A stretch of DNA of 64,000 nucleotides, from assembly GCA_937873455.1 (NCBI GenBank), contig CALMYG010000081.1, positions 1 through 64,000 on the forward strand. Reading direction: 5' to 3'. Below, one piece after another: positions 47,145 through 56,039 of this stretch. The notes below the pieces were generated by a model. It did not search any database and was not told the DNA's origin. It saw nothing but the letters and a program-made list of their open reading frames with translations. The position numbers and the translations under genes are program-made. Position 1 is the first letter of the stretch; every line of letters starts with the position of its first letter. The DNA comes from an uncultured Verrucomicrobiota bacterium (GTDB lineage Bacteria > Verrucomicrobiota > Kiritimatiellia > CAIVKH01).

Positions 47145-47565
47145 GCCGTTTCCGCCCGTTGTTTGATCAGGCCGGGTGGGACGGCGGCCTCGCCGTCCGG
47201 CAAATTTGTTCGTGAACCCGGACGGGGGGTGGTGTGAGCCAGGTTCTTCCCATCTCAGGCTTCGTCCGCACCTCCCTCTTTGTCGCAAGCTTCTTCGCGA
47301 GCTTTGTCGAAAAAGTTCCCGACAAAGCTCGCGATAAGGATGTGATTCAAATACAAACCATCGCGTATATACTTAGCATCATCTACGGTGTTTGAATCAT
47401 CATTGCCGAAATTTGCTCATGTTCTGGATGGGTGGATTAAAAAGAATTTCCGGAGGTCCGTGAATCAGGGATGCACCCGGGACCTACCGCCGCCCGTCTT
47501 TTTTCATGGCAAGAAACGGGGCCGCTTGTTTAGTATGCGCACGCCATGAAGTACGCGGTAGCCCC
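47145..47565. other. 421-base intergenic region with three palindromes
   Basis: No gene is recognised. It contains (i) an 8-bp GC hairpin GGACGGCG / CGCCGTCC at 47179-47198, 35 bases after the pseudopilin stop, without a T-run; (ii) a perfect 15-bp inverted repeat, TCGCGAGCTTTGTCG at 47295-47309 and its complement at 47320-47334, with a partial third copy (TTTGTCGCAAGCTT) just upstream; (iii) an 11-bp dyad GATTCAAATAC / GTGTTTGAATC at 47344-47354 and 47398-47408. The first resembles REP hairpins; the others are unexplained. Confidence 0.6.
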
Positions 47566-48798
47566 ATGACAGTTGATTTCACCATCGCCGTAGCCGGAGG
47601 CGGCGCCGCCGGCTTTTTTGCCGCCATTACCTGCGCGGAAAGCATTCCGGATTGCAAGGTAGTGCTGCTGGAAAAAAGCCCGGAGCCGCTGGCCAAAGTC
47701 ATGATTTCCGGCGGCGGGCGTTGCAACGTCACCCACGCCTGTTTTGATCCGGGGAAGTTGGTAACGCATTATCCCCGGGGAAACCGCGAATTGATTGGTC
47801 CGTTTCACCGCTTCCAACCGCGCGATACCGTGCGCTGGTTTGAAGAGCGCGGCGTAAAGCTCAAGGTGGAGCCGGATGGACGTATGTTCCCCACCACGGA
47901 TCAATCCACCACCGTAACCCAATGCCTGATACGCGAAGCGCGTGAGGCCGGCGTCACGATGATGACCAATCGCGGGCTGGTTTCGGTCGCACCCCAGAGC
48001 CGGGGATTTCTGCTGGGGTTGTCCGATGGCAGCCACCTCGCCTGCGACCGGTTGTTGATTGCGACCGGCGGGAATCAAAACTCGCCCGTTTTCCGGGTGG
48101 TGGAGGAGCTGGGACATACCATCAAGCCTTTGCTGCCTTCGCTATTTAGTTTTGATTGCAACGATGCGCGGTTGAAGGATTTGGCGGGCATCAGCGTGCC
48201 CGATGTTGAGGTGTCGGCGCCGGGTACCCGGTTGTCACAACGCGGTCCGCTGCTGGTTACGCATTGGGGATTGAGCGGTCCGGCGATTCTCAAACTTTCA
48301 GCGTGGGGCGCCCCGCAATTTGCCGATCTCGATTATCGCTTTATCCTGCGGGTGTGCTGGACGCCGGATCTGGACGAATCCAGCTTGCGCGAGCAAATCG
48401 CCCGGGCCCGCGTCGACTTTGCCAGGAAATCCGTATTCACATCAAATTTCTGGTCGATTCCCCAGCGTTTGTGGCAGTCGATCATCGGACACCTCGATAT
48501 TCGGCGCGATGCCATCTGGAACCAGTTTCCGCGCGGGGCGGTTGAACCGTTGATCGAGACGCTGATGCAAACGGAATTCACCATTACCGGCAAAAGCATG
48601 AACAAGGATGAATTCGTGACCTGCGGCGGGGTCAGTTTGGACGAAGTGGACTTCAAGACCATGCAGAGCAAGAAATGTCGCGGCCTCTATTTTGCCGGAG
48701 AAATCCTTGATATTGACGGGGTCACCGGCGGATTTAATTTCCAGTCCGCCTGGACCACCGGCTGGATCGCCGGCAAGTCGATCGGCCAGGAAATATGA
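47566..48798 (+). CDS. BaiN/HI0933 family FAD-dependent oxidoreductase
   Basis: A 410-aa flavoprotein with N-terminal FAD-binding motif IAVAGGGAAGFFAAI, the family-defining MISGGGRCNVTHAC and the C-terminal 'GLYFAGEILDIDGVTGGFNFQSAWTTGWIAG' segment. Members (HI0933, YhiN, BaiN) are widespread; BaiN is linked to reduction of bile acid intermediates in clostridia, but most have no known substrate. I start at the ATG at 47566, directly before the first strand of the FAD fold; the ribosome site is weak. It overlaps the following carrier gene by four bases. Confidence 0.88.
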   Translation: MTVDFTIAVAGGGAAGFFAAITCAESIPDCKVVLLEKSPEPLAKVMISGGGRCNVTHACFDPGKLVTHYPRGNRELIGPFHRFQPRDTVRWFEERGVKLKVEPDGRMFPTTDQSTTVTQCLIREAREAGVTMMTNRGLVSVAPQSRGFLLGLSDGSHLACDRLLIATGGNQNSPVFRVVEELGHTIKPLLPSLFSFDCNDARLKDLAGISVPDVEVSAPGTRLSQRGPLLVTHWGLSGPAILKLSAWGAPQFADLDYRFILRVCWTPDLDESSLREQIARARVDFARKSVFTSNFWSIPQRLWQSIIGHLDIRRDAIWNQFPRGAVEPLIETLMQTEFTITGKSMNKDEFVTCGGVSLDEVDFKTMQSKKCRGLYFAGEILDIDGVTGGFNFQSAWTTGWIAGKSIGQEI

Positions 48799-49790
48799 AC
48801 GAACTTTCCCGCGCGCTGTTTACTTCGATTGTTCCGATCTTCGTGCTGGTCATGATGGGCTATGCGATCCGCCGTCTTGGTGCGGTAGGCTCGCGTGGAA
48901 CGGACGGCTTAAGCAAGATCGTCTTGCTGATCCTGTTTCCCATCCTCGTGTTTCATCGTCTGGCGGTCACCGACGACGCGCAAACGATGTTGACCGACTG
49001 GCCGATCCTGGTCTGGCCGTTTGTGGTCTTGATCGGGTCTGGCCTCATCGGTTGGCTTTGGCACCGGGTTAACCGGCTGCGCGCGGACCTCCGGACCTTT
49101 GTGTTCCTGGTCGGCATGCCGAACTGGATTTATATCCCGCTGGCCTTGGCCGGTCCGATCTGGGGCGATGAGGCGGTGCGGTTGATCATCTTGTTTAACA
49201 TTCCCACCCAATTGCTGTTGTGGACGGTGGGCATCTGGTTACTTAAGGGCGATCTGCGCGGCGTGCATGCGCTGCGTTACCTGTGCACCAGCCCCGGTTT
49301 GCTGGCGGCGGTCGGCGGGGTGTTGGTGGCCTTTCAGGTGATCCCCATTTCATTTTCTCCGGATCATCCCGGATTTTCACTGGCTCGACTTAATCCGGTG
49401 TTACACGTCCTGGGCGGGTTGACCATTCCGCTTTCGTTGTTCGCGCTGGGTTTGTATGTGGGGGAGCGCGCGGAAACTCCGGGCGAAGTGTTTGTAAATG
49501 TTATCTGGGTGGGAATCGGGCGGTTGATCATCGCGCCGTTGGCGATGATTTTCCTGGTGGTTGGACTGGCCAAACTCGGGTACGGGGCCAACCCGATGAT
49601 CCGGTGGGTGGTCTATCTCATTGCCACCATGCCGGTAGCGGTTTCCGTACCCCTCTTTGCCGCAATGTTTGGACGGGATCGATTCCTGGCGTCCCGCAGC
49701 GTAGTTGTGACGACCATGGTCGGCTTCTTGACCGCTCCTTTACTGGTGCTGTTCGCGCTAAAGCTGGAAACGTGGCTGGGCATTCCATAA
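48795..49790 (+). CDS. AEC family transporter
   Basis: A 331-aa membrane protein with about ten hydrophobic helices in the auxin efflux carrier fold (IVPIFVLVMMGYAIRRLGAV at the N-terminus; GGLTIPLSLFALGLYVGE in the middle; ATMPVAVSVPLFAAMFGRD near the end). Bacterial members export or import small organic anions such as malate; the substrate here is unknown. It is coupled to the flavoprotein gene through an ATGA overlap, suggesting that the two act on related metabolites. Confidence 0.85.
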   Translation: MNELSRALFTSIVPIFVLVMMGYAIRRLGAVGSRGTDGLSKIVLLILFPILVFHRLAVTDDAQTMLTDWPILVWPFVVLIGSGLIGWLWHRVNRLRADLRTFVFLVGMPNWIYIPLALAGPIWGDEAVRLIILFNIPTQLLLWTVGIWLLKGDLRGVHALRYLCTSPGLLAAVGGVLVAFQVIPISFSPDHPGFSLARLNPVLHVLGGLTIPLSLFALGLYVGERAETPGEVFVNVIWVGIGRLIIAPLAMIFLVVGLAKLGYGANPMIRWVVYLIATMPVAVSVPLFAAMFGRDRFLASRSVVVTTMVGFLTAPLLVLFALKLETWLGIP

Positions 49791-49911
49791 AGGGCGCATC
49801 TCCGAGTTTTGACAAGTAGGCCGACCCTCTGCGGTCGGCGGAGAGGCGCCGGGGACAGAGCCCCGGCCTACAAGGAACCTTTGCACAAACTCGGAGATGC
49901 GCCCTTCCATA
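49791..49911. repeat. Nested palindromic intergenic element (REP/MITE-like)
   Basis: Outer arms of 20 bp are perfectly complementary (AAGGGCGCATCTCCGAGTTT at 49791 and its complement ending at 49911). Inside them GTAGGCCG and CGGCCTAC form a second pair. Within that are two hairpins, CCGACC/GGTCGG and GCCGGGG/CCCCGGC. The whole element could fold as a cruciform directly after the AEC gene stop. Its layout is that of an interspersed palindromic repeat or a small non-autonomous transposon; only one copy is in the window. Confidence 0.75.
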
Positions 49912-49920
49912 AAAAACCCC

Positions 49921-49937
49921 TGTTAAAACGTTTAACA
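49921..49937. promoter_or_regulatory. LacI-type operator candidate upstream of secreted GH31
   Basis: TGTTAAAACGTTTAACA has perfect 7-base arms around a three-base centre and resembles LacI/GalR-family operators, which favour TTAAACGTTTAA-like dyads. It lies 104 bases before the GH31 ATG. A looser version, GTTAAACGTAAAAC, lies just upstream of the second GH31 gene at 58417-58430. No LacI-type gene is in the window. Confidence 0.5.
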
Positions 49938-50041
49938 AGAAGGCTTGGTTTGGATATGATTAGCCGACTGTCCATGAGGGGAGCCGCGTTGGCGCTAATC
50001 ATGGTCGGTAGTTTAACGGCCGGATTCGGCGTGGAGTTTCT

Positions 50042-53000
50042 ATGACAAGGATGGGTTGCGGGCGGTGGTTGCGGGCAACGGCGTGTGGGTGGATCATAAC
50101 GGTTTCTTCGGGGTGGGGCGCCGTAATCAATGCCGGGAACATTACCGGCGTGACCATCACCACCAATTCGGCCAACGGAATTTGGACCGCTTCCTTCGCC
50201 CTGCACAATGGCGGCTCCGCGGAAATTACGCCCTACGCTCCCGATCTGATCCGCGTGAACTATCACTGGGTTGGCCCGTTTAATGTCGAACAACCGATGA
50301 TTGCCAAGCCGCTGGGCGAATGGTCCGCGCATACCGCCTCCATCACCGATCAGGGCAGCCGGTACGTGATCCAAACCGCGCAGCTCGATGTCGAAGTCGA
50401 GAAGTCCCCCTTCAAGGTCCATTTTAAATCAAAGGCCGGATATTTCCTTTCCCAGGATGATTTCACCGAGCGCGACTCGGATTACAACTTCACCGGACAA
50501 CGCGGCACCGGCTCCTCCAAGTTGAAGAACCGCCGGTTTATGCCGACCGGCCAGGCCATCTTCGGTCTCGGCGAATACGGCGGGCCGATGAATCGCCGTA
50601 ACCGCGAGATGGATATCTGGAACACCGCCACCTACAACTGGGGGGAATTCACCAATCCGACCTACTTGCATATCCCGTTCTTCTACGGCGTGCAGCCGGC
50701 CGGCGGCGGCAATCCGGCCTTCACCTACGGCATTTTTCTCAACAATCCCTGCCGCGCACTCTTCAAATTCGGCACGGAAAGCGGCGACCGCTTGTCCTAT
50801 CAGGCCGGCGACGGACGCATGGACTATTTCTTTTTTGGCGGCGGCGGACAACACGCCTTTGCCACGGTCATGGACCGGTTCTCCGAACTCACGGGCCGAC
50901 CGACCTTCCTGCCCAAATGGGGGCTAGGCCACCACCTTTCCCGGTTCAGCTACGACAACCAGGACTGGGTTCAGTACATCGCCGACGAGGCTGGCAAGCA
51001 GGATATCCCCCTGGATGCCGTATACATGGATATTGACTACATGGACGCCGACGGCGATGGCGATATCGGCGATGGCCAGCTCCGCCAGTTGACCACGAAT
51101 TTCAAGTTCCCCAATCCAGCCGGCTTGATCAGTTTCTGCGAAGCCCGCGGGGTCAAGGTGGTTCCGCTGATTGAGCCCTGGCTGATTCCCGGCGACCCGT
51201 TGCACACCGAAGCCAACGCTTCCTTCCACTTCATCAAGGACAACGGCGGGAACACCGTTACCCGCAACATCTATGTCGGACCGGTTTCCTTCTTCGACTA
51301 CACCAGCACGCCGATGAACGATTGGTGGCGCGGCAAAATCCTCAACTGGATGAACAGTTTCAATTTCCACGGCATCTGGAACGACCTCACCGAGCCGGAG
51401 GGCGGCGATCAGATTCCCCACAACGGATTGTTGTGGCTGGACGGCAAGTACGGGGACAACAACGACTCCCGCCGTTTCTGGTCCAACGAGCGAAATTACT
51501 TCGGCCTGCGCGCGGCCAAGCAAAGTTTCGACACCATGATGGCCAAGAATCCGAACAAGCGACCCTTTGTGCTCAGCCGGTCCGGTACCGCCGGCCTTCA
51601 GCGTTATGGCGTAAGCTGGAGCGGCGATACCCGCGCGGATTGGTTCTACCATCGCGCCACCATTCGGTTCGGCGCGGGCGCGATGATTGCCGGCGCGGCC
51701 TGGTTCGGCAATGACGTCGGCGGTTTTGCCGGCACCGCCAGCGATGAATTGATGGTGCGCTCCACCGAGGCCAACGCCCTCACCCCGTTTTTCCGGAACC
51801 ACTGCGATAAAAGCGCAGCCAACCGCGAACCGTGGCGCTTTAATGATCCGTTCAAAAGCATGCAGCGCGAGCTGATCAAGTTCCGCTATAAACTCATGCC
51901 GTACTTCTACACCCTCGCTTACGAATCCGCCGTGATCAACGGCCGCCCGCTGAACGTGCCGCCGGTGTTCGACTATTACAACGACGCCAATACCTATACC
52001 GAGGCATCCGACTACGATTACCTGGTCGGTGAATTCCTGCTCGCCGCCCCGGTGTATGCCCAAGGCGCCAACAGCCGGCAAGTTTACCTGCCGTACCGCG
52101 ATGGCATCCACTGGTACAACTACCATAGCGGCTCGCGTCACAATGGCGGCCAGACCATCAACGTCAGCGCCCCGCTTGGAACCTTGCCCCTGTTTGTGCG
52201 CTCCGGTGCGATTATCCCCATGGGTCCATCCATGCAGTACGCCAATCAATTCCAGTCTCCGTGGATGGACATCAACTGCTGGCCGGATGGACAAAGCGAG
52301 TTCACCTTGTTCGAGGACGACGGCGAGTCCTGGAATTATCAAGCGAACGGCTATTCCAAGCGCCGGATGGTCAGCCATCGTACCGCCGCGTATTGGGACT
52401 TCACCATCGAAGCCAAACAAGGCAGCTATAACACCGGCAGCCGCGATTTTTATGTGTATGGGTACAACATCGGCACCAACGAGGTCACCGGCGTGCGGGT
52501 CAACGGGGCGGCGATTCCGCAGGTGACTAACTTCGATGACGCTCCGCAAGGCTGGCGCATGGCCGCGCCGGGCCGCGTGGGTGTGAAAGTTCCCGACAAC
52601 GGCGCTCACACCGCGATCCGCGTCAGTTTTGGCGATGTTGAGGATTCGATACAACTGGCGGCGGGCGCCTATTCGGTGTCGGAGACCAGCGGTGTAGCGC
52701 GGGTGTTTGTCTCGCGTACCGGCTCGGCCACCGGTACGGTGAGCGTGGCCTTCAATACGGCTAATGGCACCGCCATCGCCGGGGTGAATTATGCCAATAC
52801 CAGCGGTTCGCTGGTCTGGAATCCCGGCGACACCGCCAATAAATTCGTGGATGTGACCATCGTGGATGACCAGATTTACCAGGGCAACCTTACCTTCACG
52901 CTGAATCTGAGCAGTTCCATCGGGGCCAGCCTCGGCGCGCCCTCTTCAGCCGCCATCACCATTCTGGAAAATGATCCAGTGCCGCCGACGCTGGTGATCA

Positions 53001-54274
53001 CCAATCCCGCCGGGCCGATCGTGGTGAACGATGCCGTGACGAACATCGCGGTGCAAGGCGTCGCCAATGCATTGGAATGGTCGGGCTTGCGCTGGAGCAA
53101 CAGCCTGACCGGGGCCAGTGGATTGTCGCCGATCGCCTTTTACTGGACCATCCCCTCGGTGGGCCTCGGTGTCGGGACCAACCTCATCACTGTGACCGTC
53201 ACGAACGTCGGTGGTACGGTGGCGTCGGACAGTGCGGCGAGCCCGGTCTATGCCGACGGCTGGGCCACCAACGACAACGGCGGTTTTGGCTGGGGTCCAT
53301 GGGCGATTTATACAAGTTCCGCCGACGGCAACCAAAATGGGCGTTTCGTGGCGGATAACGATTCGGTCAATATCGGCCGCCCGGCCTGGGGACTTTATGC
53401 CAACAGCGGCAACTTGTCCGAGGCCAAGCGCCTCATGACCAATGCGCTTTCCGTTGGGCAGACGGTGAGTGTCAGTATGGACAATGGGTTTCTAGATCCC
53501 GGAGCGGGGACCGGGGTGGCCCTGCAAAATGCCGACGGTGTCACCCTCTGGGAATTTTTCTTCAACGGCGGCGATACGTATTACAGCATCAGCGGTGGAA
53601 CGACGGATGTAGGTTGGACCGACGGCGGAATCCAGGTGAGCTTCACGCTGACCGGACCGACCACGTACCGGGCCCTGATTACCCCGAATGGCGGGAATAC
53701 CCGGACGAACACCGGTAGCCTGATTTCCGCGGCCAACGGGGCCATTACGGTGTTCCGGGCCTGGAACTACAACGCCGGCGCCGGTTCCAGTTACGACTTC
53801 TTTTTCAATAACCTCACAATCACCGGAGGCGGCGGCGCGACCACCAACGCCACGGTCCAGGTCATTCGACCGGCCGCTTCGGAAAGCCTCATCCCCTCAG
53901 ACTGGCGCGCCCGCCATAACTTGACCGGGCCGAATTCCGGGGATCACGACGACAAGGACGGCGATGGCCGGACCAACTATGAGGAATACCTCGCCGATAC
54001 CGATCCCAACGATCCCGCCTCGGTGTTCAGCCGCATTGAAGGCCCGGTGTCGGCGGTCGAAGCGACCGGCGTCGTCTCGCTGTTGATTCCCGCGCCCACC
54101 ACCAACAGCCGCCTCTACGATCTGGCCTATACGACCAACTTGTTGCCGGATGGCATCTGGACCCCCGTCGGTTTGAATGTCACCGGTGCGCCGCTCGGTG
54201 GAAGCGTTACCCTCACCGTGACCAACCCGCCGGGCCCGGGCACATATTTCCGTGGCCGGGTTTTCCTGCCCTGA
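50042..54274 (+). CDS. Secreted GH31 glycosidase with Calx-beta and C-terminal EF-hand/TDP module
   Basis: A 1410-aa exported enzyme. A modest signal peptide (ATACGWIITVSSGWGA) is followed by a GH31 N-terminal beta domain and the catalytic barrel, with nucleophile D448 in GIWNDLTEP and acid/base D529 in SWSGDTRADW. Both match GH31 alpha-glucosidases/alpha-xylosidases. After the C-terminal beta domains come a Calx-beta domain (~864-979), Ig-like and jellyroll-like regions, then the Asp-rich loop DHDDKDGDGRTNYEEYLADTDP (written in part; ~1298-1320) and an ~85-aa terminal domain also found in the RCC1 protein. It probably degrades alpha-linked glycans at the cell surface. Confidence 0.92.
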   Translation: MTRMGCGRWLRATACGWIITVSSGWGAVINAGNITGVTITTNSANGIWTASFALHNGGSAEITPYAPDLIRVNYHWVGPFNVEQPMIAKPLGEWSAHTASITDQGSRYVIQTAQLDVEVEKSPFKVHFKSKAGYFLSQDDFTERDSDYNFTGQRGTGSSKLKNRRFMPTGQAIFGLGEYGGPMNRRNREMDIWNTATYNWGEFTNPTYLHIPFFYGVQPAGGGNPAFTYGIFLNNPCRALFKFGTESGDRLSYQAGDGRMDYFFFGGGGQHAFATVMDRFSELTGRPTFLPKWGLGHHLSRFSYDNQDWVQYIADEAGKQDIPLDAVYMDIDYMDADGDGDIGDGQLRQLTTNFKFPNPAGLISFCEARGVKVVPLIEPWLIPGDPLHTEANASFHFIKDNGGNTVTRNIYVGPVSFFDYTSTPMNDWWRGKILNWMNSFNFHGIWNDLTEPEGGDQIPHNGLLWLDGKYGDNNDSRRFWSNERNYFGLRAAKQSFDTMMAKNPNKRPFVLSRSGTAGLQRYGVSWSGDTRADWFYHRATIRFGAGAMIAGAAWFGNDVGGFAGTASDELMVRSTEANALTPFFRNHCDKSAANREPWRFNDPFKSMQRELIKFRYKLMPYFYTLAYESAVINGRPLNVPPVFDYYNDANTYTEASDYDYLVGEFLLAAPVYAQGANSRQVYLPYRDGIHWYNYHSGSRHNGGQTINVSAPLGTLPLFVRSGAIIPMGPSMQYANQFQSPWMDINCWPDGQSEFTLFEDDGESWNYQANGYSKRRMVSHRTAAYWDFTIEAKQGSYNTGSRDFYVYGYNIGTNEVTGVRVNGAAIPQVTNFDDAPQGWRMAAPGRVGVKVPDNGAHTAIRVSFGDVEDSIQLAAGAYSVSETSGVARVFVSRTGSATGTVSVAFNTANGTAIAGVNYANTSGSLVWNPGDTANKFVDVTIVDDQIYQGNLTFTLNLSSSIGASLGAPSSAAITILENDPVPPTLVITNPAGPIVVNDAVTNIAVQGVANALEWSGLRWSNSLTGASGLSPIAFYWTIPSVGLGVGTNLITVTVTNVGGTVASDSAASPVYADGWATNDNGGFGWGPWAIYTSSADGNQNGRFVADNDSVNIGRPAWGLYANSGNLSEAKRLMTNALSVGQTVSVSMDNGFLDPGAGTGVALQNADGVTLWEFFFNGGDTYYSISGGTTDVGWTDGGIQVSFTLTGPTTYRALITPNGGNTRTNTGSLISAANGAITVFRAWNYNAGAGSSYDFFFNNLTITGGGGATTNATVQVIRPAASESLIPSDWRARHNLTGPNSGDHDDKDGDGRTNYEEYLADTDPNDPASVFSRIEGPVSAVEATGVVSLLIPAPTTNSRLYDLAYTTNLLPDGIWTPVGLNVTGAPLGGSVTLTVTNPPGPGTYFRGRVFLP

Positions 54275-54280
54275 TCGGCC

Positions 54281-54727
54281 ATGAAGCGACGCAACATCGT
54301 GATGGCGTTCGGTGTGCTGCTGCTTGCTGCCGTGGCGATGGTGGCGGCACGCCTGCCGCGCGGTGTGATGCCGCTGGATGGCGCGACGCTTGAGCGCTAC
54401 CAGGAAGCCAACAGCAAGGCCACCCGCGCGCTCATGGCGAAACACCCGGACATGCCCTACGCCTTGCGCGCGGCGACCGCGTTGCGCCGGGCCATTCGCG
54501 AGACCGGATACAACCCGGATGAAACCGTCGCGGCCTGGTTGTCGCCGGAGTTCCGCCGTGACCTTTTTGCCGAAGACCCGGCCGGCGCGGTTGGTGCTAT
54601 TCGGTTTGCCGAGGCGCAATGCGCGGTGGCGTTGGGTACGGGCGCGGACGAAGAAACCGCCGCGCGGATCGCCGCGCTGTGGTCAAAAGACGTGATCAAA
54701 AAAGTTCCAAACCTTGGAACTTTTTGA
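54281..54727 (+). CDS. Small membrane-anchored hypothetical protein
   Basis: A 148-aa protein with an N-terminal hydrophobic anchor or signal (MKRRNIVMAFGVLLLAAVAMVAARL) and an Ala/Arg-rich helical remainder. No family is recognised. Its last nine codons (KKVPNLGTF) and stop are encoded by a palindromic repeat unit, so the C-terminus may have been rewritten by insertion of that repeat. It follows the GH31 stop by six bases and is probably co-transcribed with it. Confidence 0.65.
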   Translation: MKRRNIVMAFGVLLLAAVAMVAARLPRGVMPLDGATLERYQEANSKATRALMAKHPDMPYALRAATALRRAIRETGYNPDETVAAWLSPEFRRDLFAEDPAGAVGAIRFAEAQCAVALGTGADEETAARIAALWSKDVIKKVPNLGTF

Positions 54728-54757
54728 TACACGATTTTCCAAACCTTGGAACTTTTT
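54699..54757. repeat. Tandem copies of a TTCCAAACCTTGGAA palindrome
   Basis: The first unit is a perfect 12-bp stem (AAAAAGTTCCAA / TTGGAACTTTTT) with loop ACC at 54699-54725. The 21 bases at 54705-54725 recur exactly at 54737-54757, 32 bases later. The first unit forms the 3' end of the small anchored protein gene including its stop. The stem followed by T could act as a weak terminator; the exact tandem copy suggests a mobile or recombining repeat. Confidence 0.8.
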
Positions 54758-54820
54758 CGGACGATCACCGCGAAGCGCGCGTGGGTGTCCGGCCCTGAAC
54801 CGGGTGAAGGAATGGATTGT

Positions 54821-56020
54821 ATGAGCATACCCTTGTTGGATTTAAAGCCGCAGTACCAGGCGCTGAAGGACGAATTGAAGGCCGTGGTCGAGCGCGTCAT
54901 GGAGTCCCAGTATTTTATTCTCGGGCCGGAAGTGGAGGGCCTGGAACGGGAGGTCGCCGACTACTCACATTGCCAATTCGGTATTGGCGCATCTTCGGGG
55001 ACGGATGCGTTGTTGATGGCGTTAATGGCCGCCGGCATTCAGGCGGGCGATGAGGTGATCACGTCGCCCTTCACGTTCTTCGCCACGGCCGGCTGCATCG
55101 CGCGGTTGGGCGCGCGGCCGGTATTTGTCGATATCGATCCGGTGACCTTCAACCTCGATCCGGCGCGAATCGAAGCGGCGGTCACCCCGCGTACCAAGGC
55201 GATCATGCCGGTGCATCTGTACGGGCAAATGGCCGAGATGGAGCCGATCATGTCGGTCGCCGAACGCCATGGCCTGATCGTGATTGAAGACGCCGCGCAG
55301 GCGATCGGCGCGGAATACCGGGGCCGGCGCGCCGGGTCGATTGGCCATATGGGTTGTTTCAGTTTCTTTCCCTCCAAGAATCTCGGCGGGTTTGGCGATG
55401 GCGGCATGGTGACCACGAACGATCCGGTGTTGGCCGAGAAGCTGAAGTTGCTGCGCAATCATGGCATGAACCCCAAGTATTATTATCAGGTGATTGGCGG
55501 CAACTTCCGGTTGGACGCATTGCAGGCCGCCGTGTTGCGGGTCAAGCTCAAGCACCTTGACGCCTGGAGCGAGCAGCGCCAACAAAATGCGGCGTGGTAC
55601 GGGGATGCCTTCGCCGCTACCGGGATTACCGTGGAGGCGACGGCGGTGGACTGCCTGAGTCGGGAGGCTTGCCGTCCGGCCGGAGGCGGGGGTTGCCGGT
55701 TACAGGCGGCGGGTCGGCGGGTGATCTTGCCGACGGCCTTGCCGGATCGACGGCACATTTACAACCAATATGTCATTCGCACGGCGCAACGTGATGCGGT
55801 GATCGCCCATCTGGTCCGGGAGAAAATCGGACATGAAATCTACTACCCGGTTCCCTTGCATCAGCAGGAATGCTTCCAGTACCTCGGCTACCGCGAAGGC
55901 GATTTCCCGGTGAGCGAATGCGCGGCGAAGACCACCCTCGCGCTCCCGATTTATCCGGAAGCCGGCGAGGCGAATATCCGTGCGGTAGCCGCGGCGGTCG
56001 CCGCCGCGGTGCGCGGGTAG
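54821..56020 (+). CDS. DegT/DnrJ/EryC1/StrS family aminotransferase
   Basis: A 399-aa PLP enzyme of the sugar aminotransferase family. Signatures: SGTDALLMALMA, DEVITSPFTFFATAG, VIEDAAQAIGAEYRGRRAG, FSFFPSKNLGGFGDGGMV (PLP Lys) and NFRLDALQAAVL. It transfers an amino group to a nucleotide-linked ketosugar for surface polysaccharide. The start ATG lies nine bases after GAAGGA. Residues after ~276 contain an atypical Gly/Arg/Cys-rich stretch (LSREACRPAGGGGCRLQAA, positions about 280-300) interrupting the usual link to the VILP segment; it is in frame and may be a repeat-derived insertion. Confidence 0.92.
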   Translation: MSIPLLDLKPQYQALKDELKAVVERVMESQYFILGPEVEGLEREVADYSHCQFGIGASSGTDALLMALMAAGIQAGDEVITSPFTFFATAGCIARLGARPVFVDIDPVTFNLDPARIEAAVTPRTKAIMPVHLYGQMAEMEPIMSVAERHGLIVIEDAAQAIGAEYRGRRAGSIGHMGCFSFFPSKNLGGFGDGGMVTTNDPVLAEKLKLLRNHGMNPKYYYQVIGGNFRLDALQAAVLRVKLKHLDAWSEQRQQNAAWYGDAFAATGITVEATAVDCLSREACRPAGGGGCRLQAAGRRVILPTALPDRRHIYNQYVIRTAQRDAVIAHLVREKIGHEIYYPVPLHQQECFQYLGYREGDFPVSECAAKTTLALPIYPEAGEANIRAVAAAVAAAVRG

Positions 56021-56039
56021 CGCCAACCATGGCGCGGCT

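Noticed and set aside
50056-50283. Alternate frame over the GH31 start reading AVVAGNGVWVDHNGFFGVG
   Set aside because: It looks protein-like for some 30 residues, but then turns into Arg/His-rich shadow sequence with no homology; the GH31 frame is continuous and complete.
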